Origin: Verrucomicrobiota bacterium
GTDB lineage: Bacteria > Verrucomicrobiota > Verrucomicrobiia > Chthoniobacterales > Terrimicrobiaceae
Direction: 5' to 3'
DNA: 64,000 nt
Assembly: GCA_026398275.1 (NCBI GenBank)
Contig: JAPLTF010000014.1
Location: forward strand, 24,713-88,712
Numbering within the stretch: position 1 is the first letter of the stretch; every line of letters begins with the position of its first letter. Made by a program: the position numbers and the translations under genes. Positions 45,156 to 52,893 of this stretch are shown in pieces. A model generated the notes under the pieces. It was not told where the DNA came from, made no database searches, and saw only the letters and a list, made by a program, of their open reading frames with translations.

Positions 45156-45700
45156 CCTGCGAATTTCTGAAAGCCTGCTCCGCCGATCCGATGAAGTTCC
45201 TCGGGGAATGGTTCGTTCTGCTTCCGGCGCTGGTCCTTCTTATGGCCGCCGGCGCAGCGGTCGTCATGCGGAACCTGATCCACGCCGCGCTCTGCCTCAC
45301 GCTCAGCTTCATCGCGCTCGGCATCGTCTTCATCGCGCTCGGCGCGGAATTCGTCGGCTTCGTCCAGCTCCTCGTCTATGTCGGAGCCGTGGCCATGGTC
45401 ATCGTCTTCGCCATCCTCCTCACCAAACCGGAACGCCTCACAAAATCCGTCTCGGCGTTCTCCGGCCTCGGCCCCGCAGGCGGTGCGGCCGTGGGATTTG
45501 TGGTCCTCGCCGCCCTCCTGGGATTCATCTTTACGAGCCCGCTGGCAAAAAAGCCGCTGCCGACCCCGGCCTCCGCTCCAGTGGCAGACATCGGCCAGGC
45601 GCTCATGGGCGACTACGTCGTTGCGCTCATCGCGATCGGCGTCCTGCTCACCGCCGCACTCGTCGGGGCCGCCGTCATCGCCATGGAGGACAAACCATGA
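45152..45700 (+). CDS. nuoJ: NADH-quinone oxidoreductase subunit J
   Basis: A 182-residue membrane subunit with five helices. Start at ATG 45152 (ATGA overlap with nuoH); the tracked longer ORF is shadow. VVMRNLIHAALCLTLSFIALGIVFIALGAEFVGFVQLLVYVGAVAMVIVF contains the conserved pi-bulge helix region. The gene ends in ATGA, whose ATG begins a repeat-borne ORF instead of nuoK directly. Confidence 0.93.
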   Translation: MTCEFLKACSADPMKFLGEWFVLLPALVLLMAAGAAVVMRNLIHAALCLTLSFIALGIVFIALGAEFVGFVQLLVYVGAVAMVIVFAILLTKPERLTKSVSAFSGLGPAGGAAVGFVVLAALLGFIFTSPLAKKPLPTPASAPVADIGQALMGDYVVALIAIGVLLTAALVGAAVIAMEDKP

Positions 45701-45840
45701 TGAGAGTGGATTGCATTCGATCTTCTCAGGGGGCACGGGCGTCCCGCCCGTGTGCAGCACTGTCTTCGCTGAGAACCTCAGTCCCAAAACAGGCGGGACG
45801 CCTGTTCTCCTTTAACTCCAACGGCGCACCCCTCCCATGA
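45697..45840 (+). CDS. Bridge ORF between nuoJ and nuoK (repeat-derived, 47 codons)
   Basis: An ORF that begins at the ATG overlapping the nuoJ stop (ATGA) and ends at the TGA overlapping the nuoK start (ATGA). Its middle is the 85-bp hairpin repeat, reading GARASRPC and KQAGRLFSF. No homology to a known protein is seen, and the product is probably not functional. The interest is that ribosomes could pass from J to K through it by stop-start coupling. Two more junctions in this operon have the same arrangement. Confidence 0.35.
   Translation: MMRVDCIRSSQGARASRPCAALSSLRTSVPKQAGRLFSFNSNGAPLP
45728..45812. repeat. 85-bp double-hairpin repeat between nuoJ and nuoK
   Basis: Left arm CACGGGCG-TCC-CGCCCGTG, right arm ACAGGCG-GGA-CGCCTGT, same family as 42154 and 48084. 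Left arms of this copy and the nuoD copy differ at one base over about 28; right arms are identical over 24. Confidence 0.85.
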
Positions 45841-46145
45841 CGCTCCAGATCCTTCTCGCCATCTCCGCGATCCTCTTCGCCTTCGGCCTCGCCGCCACGC
45901 TCTCGCGCTCAAATGCAATCATGATCCTCATCGGGATCGAGCTCATGCTCGGCGCGGCGAACCTGAATTTTGTCGCCTTCTGGAGATTTTCTGAAAACCC
46001 GGCCGCCATGACCGGCGTCCTGTTCGCGATCTTCTCGATCGCCGTCGCCGCCGCCGAAGCCGCCGTCGGCCTCGCCATCATCATCCTCGTCCACCGCAGG
46101 ATCAAAAGCGTCGAGGCGGATGACGCGTCGAATTTGAAAGGATGA
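45837..46145 (+). CDS. nuoK: NADH-quinone oxidoreductase subunit K
   Basis: A 102-residue, three-helix membrane subunit. The conserved helix-2 motif GIELMLGAANLNFVAF contains the key Glu of the proton path, and a second Glu occurs in AAAEAAVGLAIIILV. Length is normal. Both ends are in ATGA overlaps with bridge ORFs. Confidence 0.94.
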   Translation: MTLQILLAISAILFAFGLAATLSRSNAIMILIGIELMLGAANLNFVAFWRFSENPAAMTGVLFAIFSIAVAAAEAAVGLAIIILVHRRIKSVEADDASNLKG

Positions 46146-46456
46146 AGACAAAGCGGAAAGCGGAAAGCGGAAAGCGGAAATGGGGCGCAAGCGCCCGCGT
46201 GCCGCTTCGCGGAGTTGGACGGACACGGCGGCACAGCGCCGTGGCTACAACGCTGCCGTCCTTGTCACGCTGTGCGTTTGATGCCCCGCTGGCGTTCCGG
46301 ATGGCTGCCCGCCTACACACTCGAATCTCCCTTATTGACACGAGGCGCTGGCGCGCTGGTGTTGTAGCCGCCCCGCTGTGCCGGGGCGTGATCGCGGCTT
46401 TGCCGCCACTTCTTTCCTCTTTCCGGCTTCCGATTTCCCATTTCCGCCTTCCATGA
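46142..46456 (+). CDS. Bridge ORF between nuoK and nuoL (repeat-derived, 104 codons)
   Basis: Starts at the ATG overlapping the nuoK stop and ends at the TGA overlapping the nuoL start. It has no stop through 104 codons of repeat DNA. The sequence is Arg/Ser-rich (MKTKRKAESGKRKWG..., ending SSFRLPISHFRLP) and matches no family. As in the other two bridges, the spacing from one ATG to the next is 2 modulo 3, which is what coupling requires. Protein function is doubtful. Confidence 0.35.
   Translation: MKTKRKAESGKRKWGASARVPLRGVGRTRRHSAVATTLPSLSRCAFDAPLAFRMAARLHTRISLIDTRRWRAGVVAAPLCRGVIAALPPLLSSFRLPISHFRLP
46150..46449. repeat. Composite repeat between nuoK and nuoL
   Basis: Fills a 307-base gap without a conserved gene. 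The left end is a tandem heptamer (AAAGCGG four times, then AAATGGGG). The right end, read on the minus strand, has GGCGGAAATGGGAAA, so the ends are inverted repeats. Inside lie two hairpins with inverted flanks: CACGGCG-GCACAG-CGCCGTG followed by GCTACAAC, and GTTGTAGC followed by CGCCCCG-CTGTGC-CGGGGCG. The loops are reverse complements. This is the CTACA family seen at 11721 and 31694. Confidence 0.7.
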
Positions 46457-48564
46457 TTTCCCTGATCCCCATCCTCCCGCTGCTTGCCGCCGGTGTGACC
46501 GCCTTGATGAAGCGCGGCCAGCGCGCGCCGGCCGCGACTTTGGTGATCGCCGCGCAGGCGGCTTCGACGGTTCTCAGCCTGCTGGCATTTCTCCAGACGC
46601 TTGGGGCGGAAGCTGTGCATGGTGATGTGGCGCGGACGTATTTCAATTTCCCCTGGCTGAGCGTCGGGGGCGAAACCCTGAGCCTCGGGCTGCTCCTTGA
46701 TCCGCTCGGCGCGGGCATGGTGCTGATGGTCTCGTTCGTCTCGCTGCTGATCTTCATCTACAGCGTCGGCTACATGAAGGAGGACGCGAACTTCACGCGG
46801 TTCTTCTGCTTCCTGTCGCTGTTTTCCGCCGCGATGCTCGGAGTCGTCCTCTCGAACAGCCTGCTGCTCACGTTCATCTGCTGGGAGCTCGTCGGCCTGG
46901 CGTCGTATCTCCTCATCGGATTCTGGTTCCACAAGCCCGAGGCGGCTGCGGCCGCGAAGAAGGCGTTCCTCACGACCCGCATCGGCGACATGGGTTTCCT
47001 GCTCGGAATGCTCTGGCTCTACTCCGCTTCCGGAACGCTGCTCTTCTACGATCATGGGAACGGCTGCCTCGAACAGGCCGCGCTCACGGCGATAGCCACG
47101 AAGACCGCCTGCATCGGACTCGCCGTCTCCAACTGCATCGCCCTCCTCATCTTTTGCGGGGCCGCAGGAAAATCCGGCCAGTTCCCGCTCCACGTCTGGC
47201 TGCCGGATGCCATGGAGGGTCCGACTCCGGTCAGCGCGCTCATCCACGCGGCCACGATGGTGGCGGCGGGCGTCTATCTCGTCGCCCGCATGTTCCCGAT
47301 TTTCTCCGCGACCGGCAATGTCTCGGTCGCGCTCACAACCGTGGCCTGGGTCGGCGCCTTCACCGCCCTCTTCGCCGCGCTGATCGCCGTCGCGCAGACC
47401 GACATCAAGCGGATCCTCGCGTATTCGACCGTCTCCCAGCTCGGCTTCATGATGCTCGCGCTCGGGGTCGGCAGCGTCACGGCGGCCATGGTCCACCTGA
47501 TCGCCCACGCGTTTTTCAAGGCGCTCCTCTTCCTCGGCGCGGGCTCGGTCATCCACGGTGTCCACGAGGAGCAGGACATCCGGAACATGGGCGGCCTGCG
47601 GAAATACATGCCGGTCACATTCATCACCTACGCCATCGGCATGATGGCCCTCTGCGGCGTCCCGTTCTTTTTCTCGGGCTTCTGGAGCAAGGATGAAATC
47701 CTTCACGTCGCCCACCAGTGGCCGGTCTCGCAACTGCCATTCTTCATGGCCGCCGCCGCCGCATTCCTCACCGCGTTCTACATGACCCGCCAGATGTGCT
47801 ACGTGTTTGGCGGATCGTATCGCGGCCACGCCCACCCGCACGAAAGCCCGGCGGTGATGACCATCCCGCTCGGGATCCTCGCCGGTGCCGCCGTCCTCAT
47901 GTCCATCCCCGCAACTCCCGCATGGCCGTGGTTCCATGGGTATCATACGGGCGAAGACATCGCGCTGGATTTCGCCCGCCTGATCGAACACGATTTCCTC
48001 ACCATTGCCGGGCTCTCGATCGTGATCGTGACCGCCGGAATCGGCATCGGCTGCCTCCTCTACCGGCGCATCGGAATCGAAAGCCAGGGGGAACGGGCGT
48101 CCCGCCCGTTTGGGCAGGAGACATCGCAAGCGCTGAGCCATACACGGGCGGGACGCCCGTGCCCCCTGGATCATTCCAATGCTGCACCGTCTGTAGATCC
48201 GCTCCAAAAACTTTTGCCGGGGCTGTATTCCGCGCTTGCGAACCGGCTCTATGTGGACGAACTCTACAACGCGACCGTCGTCCGCGCGCTCGGGCTGCTC
48301 GGCTGCCTCGCCGCATGGATCGACCGCTGGATCTTCTCCGGCATCGTCCGACTGGTCGGCGCGCTTTCGCTCCTCGCCTCCGCGCTCAGCGACCTCTTCG
48401 ACCGGTTCGGGATCAACCTCGGATTCGACAGCCTCTGTGGCGGACTCCGCAACGGGGGGCGGGTGTTCTCCTCGTGGGAAAGCGGGCGCGTGCAGGGCTA
48501 CCTGCGGTTCCTGAGCGTCGGGGCCGTTCTCCTTCTTATCATTCTCGGATGGCTGCTCACATGA
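46453..48564 (+). CDS. nuoL: NADH-quinone oxidoreductase subunit L, elongated
   Basis: A 703-residue antiporter-like subunit; E. coli NuoL is about 613. Start at ATG 46453 (MISLIPILPLL). Core motifs: FICWELVGLASYLLIGFW, KKAFLTTRIGDMGFLLG, KSGQFPLHVWLPDAMEGPTPVSALIHAATMVAAG and KRILAYSTVSQLG. Two C-terminal oddities. A 29-residue segment (about 545-573, GERASRPF...) is encoded by an in-frame hairpin repeat. The following amphipathic lateral helix (from RLYVDELYNA to VQGYLR, about 88 residues) is roughly 25-30 residues longer than usual. The longer helix fits a complex with an extra antiporter subunit. Confidence 0.93.
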   Translation: MISLIPILPLLAAGVTALMKRGQRAPAATLVIAAQAASTVLSLLAFLQTLGAEAVHGDVARTYFNFPWLSVGGETLSLGLLLDPLGAGMVLMVSFVSLLIFIYSVGYMKEDANFTRFFCFLSLFSAAMLGVVLSNSLLLTFICWELVGLASYLLIGFWFHKPEAAAAAKKAFLTTRIGDMGFLLGMLWLYSASGTLLFYDHGNGCLEQAALTAIATKTACIGLAVSNCIALLIFCGAAGKSGQFPLHVWLPDAMEGPTPVSALIHAATMVAAGVYLVARMFPIFSATGNVSVALTTVAWVGAFTALFAALIAVAQTDIKRILAYSTVSQLGFMMLALGVGSVTAAMVHLIAHAFFKALLFLGAGSVIHGVHEEQDIRNMGGLRKYMPVTFITYAIGMMALCGVPFFFSGFWSKDEILHVAHQWPVSQLPFFMAAAAAFLTAFYMTRQMCYVFGGSYRGHAHPHESPAVMTIPLGILAGAAVLMSIPATPAWPWFHGYHTGEDIALDFARLIEHDFLTIAGLSIVIVTAGIGIGCLLYRRIGIESQGERASRPFGQETSQALSHTRAGRPCPLDHSNAAPSVDPLQKLLPGLYSALANRLYVDELYNATVVRALGLLGCLAAWIDRWIFSGIVRLVGALSLLASALSDLFDRFGINLGFDSLCGGLRNGGRVFSSWESGRVQGYLRFLSVGAVLLLIILGWLLT
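48084..48169. repeat. 86-bp double-hairpin repeat inside nuoL
   Basis: The clearest copy of the family: ends CCAGGGGG and CCCCCTGG are perfect inverted repeats, with inner hairpins ACGGGCG-TCC-CGCCCGT and ACGGGCG-GGA-CGCCCGT. It reads through in the nuoL frame between the last core helix before the lateral arm and the arm itself. Confidence 0.9.
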
Positions 48565-48668
48565 CTCTCCTCACGCTGATTCCACGGGAGCGCGGGCGTC
48601 CCGCCCGCATCGTAAAACATAGCGGGCAAGATGCCCGCGCTCCTTTACAAACCCGGAGCCGACAATGA
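48561..48668 (+). CDS. Bridge ORF between nuoL and nuoM1 (35 codons)
   Basis: Begins at the ATG overlapping the nuoL stop (ATGA) and ends with the TGA overlapping the nuoM1 ATG. Its first eight residues MTLLTLIP are identical to the NuoM1 N-terminus because the first 24 bases of nuoM1 are duplicated here. The rest (RERGRPARIVKHS...) is repeat-derived. It represents the original nuoM1 start separated from its gene by an insertion. It is translatable but unlikely to be functional. Confidence 0.4.
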   Translation: MTLLTLIPRERGRPARIVKHSGQDARAPLQTRSRQ

Positions 48669-48688
48669 CTCTCCTCACGCTGATTCCA
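48561..48688. repeat. 24-bp direct repeat flanking a short hairpin element
   Basis: ATGACTCTCCTCACGCTGAT plus TCCA occurs exactly at 48561-48584 and 48665-48688. Between them 48586-48644 is a 59-bp hairpin pair (GCGGGCG-TCC-CGCCCGC and GCGGGCA-AGA-TGCCCGC, ends GGGAGCGC and GCGCTCCT), then a 20-base tail carrying GGAG six bases before the second ATG. The copy is consistent with a long target-site duplication, or with slippage during insertion. Confidence 0.85.
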
Positions 48689-50131
48689 TTTGTCGGAGCC
48701 CTACTGGTCGCCCTGCTTCCGTCGCACCGCGCGGCGCGCATGTCCGGCCTCGTGTTGATGGCTGGCGTCCTCGGCCTTACCATCTCGCTGGCGCTCGGCT
48801 ACGACCGGGCTGCCGGCGGAATCCAGTTCATCGAGCGCCACGCTTGGATCCCCTCGCTTGGCGTGGACTACTTCGTCGGCACCGATGGCATGAGCCTGAT
48901 GCTGCTTCTGCTGACGGCGATCATCACGCCGTTCGCCCTGCTGTCCGCCGGGCCCGGAATTTCCAGGCTGCAAGTCGTGCTGATCCTGCTCCTCGAGACG
49001 GCGCTCATTGGAACATTCACCGCGCTCAATTTCATCCACTGGTTCGTGTTTTACGAATTGAGCCTCGTCCCCGCTTTCCTGCTCATCCGCTCGGCGGGAA
49101 CGAAGGAGTCGACGACCGCAGCCCTCCGGTTCTTTATCTACACCCTGCTCGGCGGGCTCGCGATGCTCATCGGGTTCCTGGCCATCCAAATTGCCGCCGG
49201 GACATTTGATCTCATCAAGCTTGGAGAAATGGGCGCGTCGCTCGACAGCAAGCTGGCCGCAGCATTCGGATGGCCGTCGGCGGGCCTCCTCGTCTTCTGC
49301 TGCATTTTCTTGGGCCTGGCGGTGAAAGTGCCCGTCGTGCCTTTCCACACCTGGCTGCCGGACGCCTACTCGGAGGCTCCGTCTCCGGTCACCATGCTCC
49401 TCACCGGCCTGATGTCGAAGATGGGCGTCTACGGATTTCTGCGGCTGCTCGTGCCGCTGTTTCCGCAACGCATGCAGGAACTCGCCGCTCCGCTTCTCTG
49501 GCTGGCGCTCGCCACGATCATCTTCTCCGCCTTTGCCGCGCTCGCGCAGACCGACCTCAAGCGGATCTTCGCGTATTCGTCGGTCAACCACCTCGGCTAT
49601 TGCCTGCTTGGGATCTTTGCCGTCGCGGCTGTCCCGATGGGCGCTCCCGCCGCCCGCGCGGCGGCAACCAACGGCGTCCTGCTCCAGATTTTCAACCACG
49701 GCCTCACCGCCGCCGCCCTCTTCTGCTTCGTCGGATTCCTCGAACGCCGCTCGGGCGGGCTGCGCGGGATGGCCGGCTTCGGCGGACTGCGCGCGGCAGC
49801 TCCCGTGTTCGCCGGGCTCATGGGCATCGCGATCTTCTCCTCGCTCGGCCTCCCTGGACTGAACGGGTTCGTCGGGGAGTTTCTGATTTTCAGCGGGACC
49901 TTCAAACTCGTCTGGTGGTCGGCGGCGCTCGCCGCCATCGGCCTCTTCGTCACCGCGGTCTTCCTGCTGAACATCATCCAGAAAGTCTTCACCGGCCCGC
50001 TGCCGGAGCGGTGGTCAAAATTCCCCGACCTCACCTCCGCTGAAATCCTCACCGTCGCGCCCGCGATCGCCCTGATGTTTGTCCTCGGCATCTACCCGCA
50101 GGTGCTCATCGTCCTTTTCAATAAGCCATGA
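48665..50131 (+). CDS. nuoM: NADH-quinone oxidoreductase subunit M, first copy
   Basis: A 488-residue antiporter-like subunit. WFVFYELSLVPAFLLI contains the conserved Glu of helix 5; KVPVVPFHTWLPDAYSEAPSPVTMLLTGLMSKMGVYG and KRIFAYSSVNHLGYCLLG are NuoM signatures. Translation starts at ATG 48665 with GGAG six bases before. The gene is followed by a second NuoM-type gene in an ATGA overlap. Confidence 0.94.
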   Translation: MTLLTLIPFVGALLVALLPSHRAARMSGLVLMAGVLGLTISLALGYDRAAGGIQFIERHAWIPSLGVDYFVGTDGMSLMLLLLTAIITPFALLSAGPGISRLQVVLILLLETALIGTFTALNFIHWFVFYELSLVPAFLLIRSAGTKESTTAALRFFIYTLLGGLAMLIGFLAIQIAAGTFDLIKLGEMGASLDSKLAAAFGWPSAGLLVFCCIFLGLAVKVPVVPFHTWLPDAYSEAPSPVTMLLTGLMSKMGVYGFLRLLVPLFPQRMQELAAPLLWLALATIIFSAFAALAQTDLKRIFAYSSVNHLGYCLLGIFAVAAVPMGAPAARAAATNGVLLQIFNHGLTAAALFCFVGFLERRSGGLRGMAGFGGLRAAAPVFAGLMGIAIFSSLGLPGLNGFVGEFLIFSGTFKLVWWSAALAAIGLFVTAVFLLNIIQKVFTGPLPERWSKFPDLTSAEILTVAPAIALMFVLGIYPQVLIVLFNKP

Positions 50132-51627
50132 TCCTCACCGCGACATTCCTTTCCGCCTTCGCAGGTGCCGCTCTCATCCTCCTGCTTCCGGAGCGCCTCG
50201 CGCAACTCGCCAAGTGGATCGCCCTCCTCGCCGCGCTCGTCGGACTGGCTTTTGCAAAGACCGCATTCCTGGGTTACGACAACTCGCCCGCCGCACCGCA
50301 TTTCCAATTTCTCACGAAAATCCCGTGGGTCCCCCGGCTCGGCATCTCGTTCTCGACCGGGGCCGATGGGATCAGCGTGGTCATGCTTCTGCTCACCGGA
50401 ATCATCGCCGTGGCGGGCATCCTATTTTCATGGAATGTCACTCACCGGCCGCGTGCGTTCTTCGCGTTTTATCTCATCATCATCGGCGGGGTTTACGGCG
50501 TCTTCCAGAGCTTCGATCTGTTCCTGCTCTTTGTCTTCTACGAGATCGTCATCATCCCGAAATATTTCCTGATCGCGGCGTGGGGGTCCACCAACCGCGA
50601 ATACGGCGCGATGAAGCTGACGATGTATTCCGTCGCCGGCAGCGCGCTGGTTTTGCTTGCGATGATCGCGACCTACGCCGTATCCGGCGCGCATTCGTTC
50701 GATCTCTTCACCCTTGCCGATCCCTCGAAAGCACACTTTTCCCCCGCCTTCCAGGCCTGGACATTTCCCGTGATGTTCACCGGCTTCGCCGTGCTGGCAG
50801 GTCTCTGGCCGCTGCACACATGGGCACCGACCGGTCACGTAGCCGCGCCGACCGCCGTCTCCATGCTTCTCGCCGGGGTCGTGATGAAGCTCGGCTCGTA
50901 TTCCGCGCTCCGCGTGGCCATGACGCTTTTTCCCCAGGGCCTCGACCAGTGGCGGATCGCCATCGCCGGGCTCGCGACCGCAGGCATCGTCTTCGGCGCG
51001 CTCGTCGCCCTCGCGCAGAAGGATCTGAAATTCACCGTCGGCTACTCGAGCATCGCCCACATGGGATTCGTCCTCCTCGGCCTCATGACGCTGAACCTGC
51101 CAGGCCTCGGCGGATCCGTCCTCCAGATGTTCTCCCACGGCATCATCGGCGGGCTGCTCTTCGCTGTCGTCGGGCGCATGATCTACGACCGCACGCACAC
51201 GCGCGACATCGCGGAGCTCGGAAAAATGGACCTTGCCAAGGCGCTCCCGTTTGCCGCCCTCACATTCACCGTCGCATCCGTCGCCTCGATGGGCCTGCCG
51301 GGCTTCAGTGGATTCATCGCCGAGTTCACGATCCTCAAGGGTTCGTGGAATTCCCTGCCCCTGTTCCTCATCCCCGCCGGCATCGGGGTTGTCATCACGG
51401 TGGCGTTCACCCTTCGCGCGCTCCAGCGGACATTCTATCCATCCGGTGGACCCTCCGCGCACGCGCACCCATTCGACCCGATCACGCTTCCGGAAAAGCT
51501 CGGCGCGCTCATGCTCATGGCAGCGACCCTGTTTGTCGGCCTGTTTCCCTCGGCGCTCCTCGATCCCATTCTGCGCAGCTTCCAGAGCCCTTTGATGCAC
51601 CGGCTTATCCAGGAGGCCGGGAAGTAG
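50128..51627 (+). CDS. NADH-quinone oxidoreductase subunit M, second copy
   Basis: A 499-residue antiporter-like subunit, clearly NuoM-type and not NuoN: FVFYEIVIIPKYFLIAAWGSTNREYGAMKL, ATLWPLHTW-like AGLWPLHTWAPTGHVAAPTAVSMLLAGVVMKLGSY, KDLKFTVGYSSIAHMGFVLLG and GFSGFIAEF. It has about 14 helices. It is diverged from the first copy rather than a recent duplicate. It would add one more proton channel to the membrane arm. No nuoN follows; the next gene is convergent fabF. Confidence 0.9.
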   Translation: MILTATFLSAFAGAALILLLPERLAQLAKWIALLAALVGLAFAKTAFLGYDNSPAAPHFQFLTKIPWVPRLGISFSTGADGISVVMLLLTGIIAVAGILFSWNVTHRPRAFFAFYLIIIGGVYGVFQSFDLFLLFVFYEIVIIPKYFLIAAWGSTNREYGAMKLTMYSVAGSALVLLAMIATYAVSGAHSFDLFTLADPSKAHFSPAFQAWTFPVMFTGFAVLAGLWPLHTWAPTGHVAAPTAVSMLLAGVVMKLGSYSALRVAMTLFPQGLDQWRIAIAGLATAGIVFGALVALAQKDLKFTVGYSSIAHMGFVLLGLMTLNLPGLGGSVLQMFSHGIIGGLLFAVVGRMIYDRTHTRDIAELGKMDLAKALPFAALTFTVASVASMGLPGFSGFIAEFTILKGSWNSLPLFLIPAGIGVVITVAFTLRALQRTFYPSGGPSAHAHPFDPITLPEKLGALMLMAATLFVGLFPSALLDPILRSFQSPLMHRLIQEAGK

Positions 51628-51660
51628 GAGGCGCGGGGAGGTGTCGGGCGAAATGTTTTG

Positions 51661-52893
51661 TCAGAGCTGCCGCCACAACAGAATCGTGTTGTGCCCGCCA
51701 AAGCCGAACGCCGCCGAGAGCGCGACATTTAACCGCGAGGGACGGGCCGCGCCGCGGATCACATCGGCTGCACATGCCGGATCGATCTCCCGGCAGTTGA
51801 TGGTCGGGGGCATGATCTGATCGCGCAAGGCCATCACGCAAAATATTCCGGCCACCGCGCCTGCCGCGCCCAGCATGTGGCCCGTGGTCGACTTCGTGGA
51901 GCTCAAGGGCGGGAGGTCGTCGCCGAACACCTGGCGATAGGCTCTGATTTCCAGCGGGTCGCCAACCGGCGTGCCCGTGGCATGAGCGTTGATGTAGTCA
52001 ACCTGTGCGGGGTCAAGGCCAGCCTTGCCGAGGGCGCGCAGAACCGCCCTTGCGGCCTGGCGGGCATTCGGGTCGGGAGCTGTCGGGTGCGTGCCGTCGG
52101 AAGTTCCGGCGCAGGAAACCAGTTCCGCCAGGGGCTCAGCCCCCCGCCGCTCCGCATGCTCCAGCGATTCCAAAACCAAAACCCCAGCCCCCTCGCTCAC
52201 CACGAAGCCGTCCCGAAGGGAATCAAACGGACGGCTCGCTTCCTTTGGGGAATCGTTCCTCCGCGAAAGGGCGCCCATGTTGTCGAAGCCTGCGATTCCC
52301 AGCGGGTGCACCGCCGCCTCCGCACCGCCGGCGATCATCACCTCGGCATCTCCTCGCACGATCGTTTCAAATGCCACGACGAGCGCGTCCGCTCCGGAGG
52401 CGCACGCGGAGGCGATACCGAAGCTCGGCCCGTGCAAACCGTATTTCATCCCCACCTGCACGCCGGCCGCATCAACGATCTCCATCGGGATCAACATGGG
52501 ATTCATCTTCCGCGGCCCGCGCAAATTCATCACCGCCTGCTGCGCGGAATACGTCCAGATCCCTCCCGACCCGGAACCGATGATTGAGCCGATGTCGTCG
52601 GCGTTTGCGGCAGAGATCGAGAGGCGGGCCTGTTCGATGGCCTGGGCGGAGGCGGCCAGGGCGAACTGGGCATTCCGGTCGGCGCGGCGGGCTTCCTTCG
52701 CGCTCATATAGTCGAGCGGATCAAACCCCCACGCCTCGCCCGCGATCTTCACCCTCCAATCCTCACCGCTCACATCGAACAGGGTGATGCCGCCGATGCC
52801 GGAACATCCCTGCATGACATTCGCCCAGGCCGCCGGCACATCCAAGCCCACGGGCGAGATCATGCCCATTCCGGTCACGACGACACGACGCAT
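51661..52893 (-). CDS. fabF: Beta-ketoacyl-ACP synthase II
   Basis: A 410-residue thiolase-fold enzyme extending acyl-ACP in fatty acid synthesis. Catalytic C164 lies in GIASACASGADAL (usual TACATG), the histidines in INAHATGTPVGD and STKSTTGHMLGAAGA, and GFGGHN at the end is the gatekeeping loop. It has its own promoter region, shared divergently with lpxD (141 bases with a run of eight G). No acpP or fabG is near. Confidence 0.93.
   Translation of the reverse strand: MRRVVVTGMGMISPVGLDVPAAWANVMQGCSGIGGITLFDVSGEDWRVKIAGEAWGFDPLDYMSAKEARRADRNAQFALAASAQAIEQARLSISAANADDIGSIIGSGSGGIWTYSAQQAVMNLRGPRKMNPMLIPMEIVDAAGVQVGMKYGLHGPSFGIASACASGADALVVAFETIVRGDAEVMIAGGAEAAVHPLGIAGFDNMGALSRRNDSPKEASRPFDSLRDGFVVSEGAGVLVLESLEHAERRGAEPLAELVSCAGTSDGTHPTAPDPNARQAARAVLRALGKAGLDPAQVDYINAHATGTPVGDPLEIRAYRQVFGDDLPPLSSTKSTTGHMLGAAGAVAGIFCVMALRDQIMPPTINCREIDPACAADVIRGAARPSRLNVALSAAFGFGGHNTILLWRQL

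Noticed and set aside
45728-45812. Rho-independent terminator between nuoJ and nuoK
   Set aside because: The hairpins are strong but lack a T-run, occur in pairs in opposite orientation and recur inside coding sequence, so they are dispersed repeats and not a terminator.
46102-48207. 701-codon minus-strand ORF opposite nuoL
   Set aside because: Antisense shadow of nuoL and the K/L repeat; composition (Glu/Arg/Asp/Gly-rich) is typical of reverse-strand frames in GC-rich DNA.
42154-48644. CRISPR array formed by the hairpin repeats
   Set aside because: Copies are kilobases apart, palindromic doublets with no regular spacers, and no cas genes are present.
50128-51627. Second antiporter gene read as nuoN
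   Set aside because: FVFYEIVIIPKYFLI and the following segments match NuoM; NuoN-specific features are not seen.
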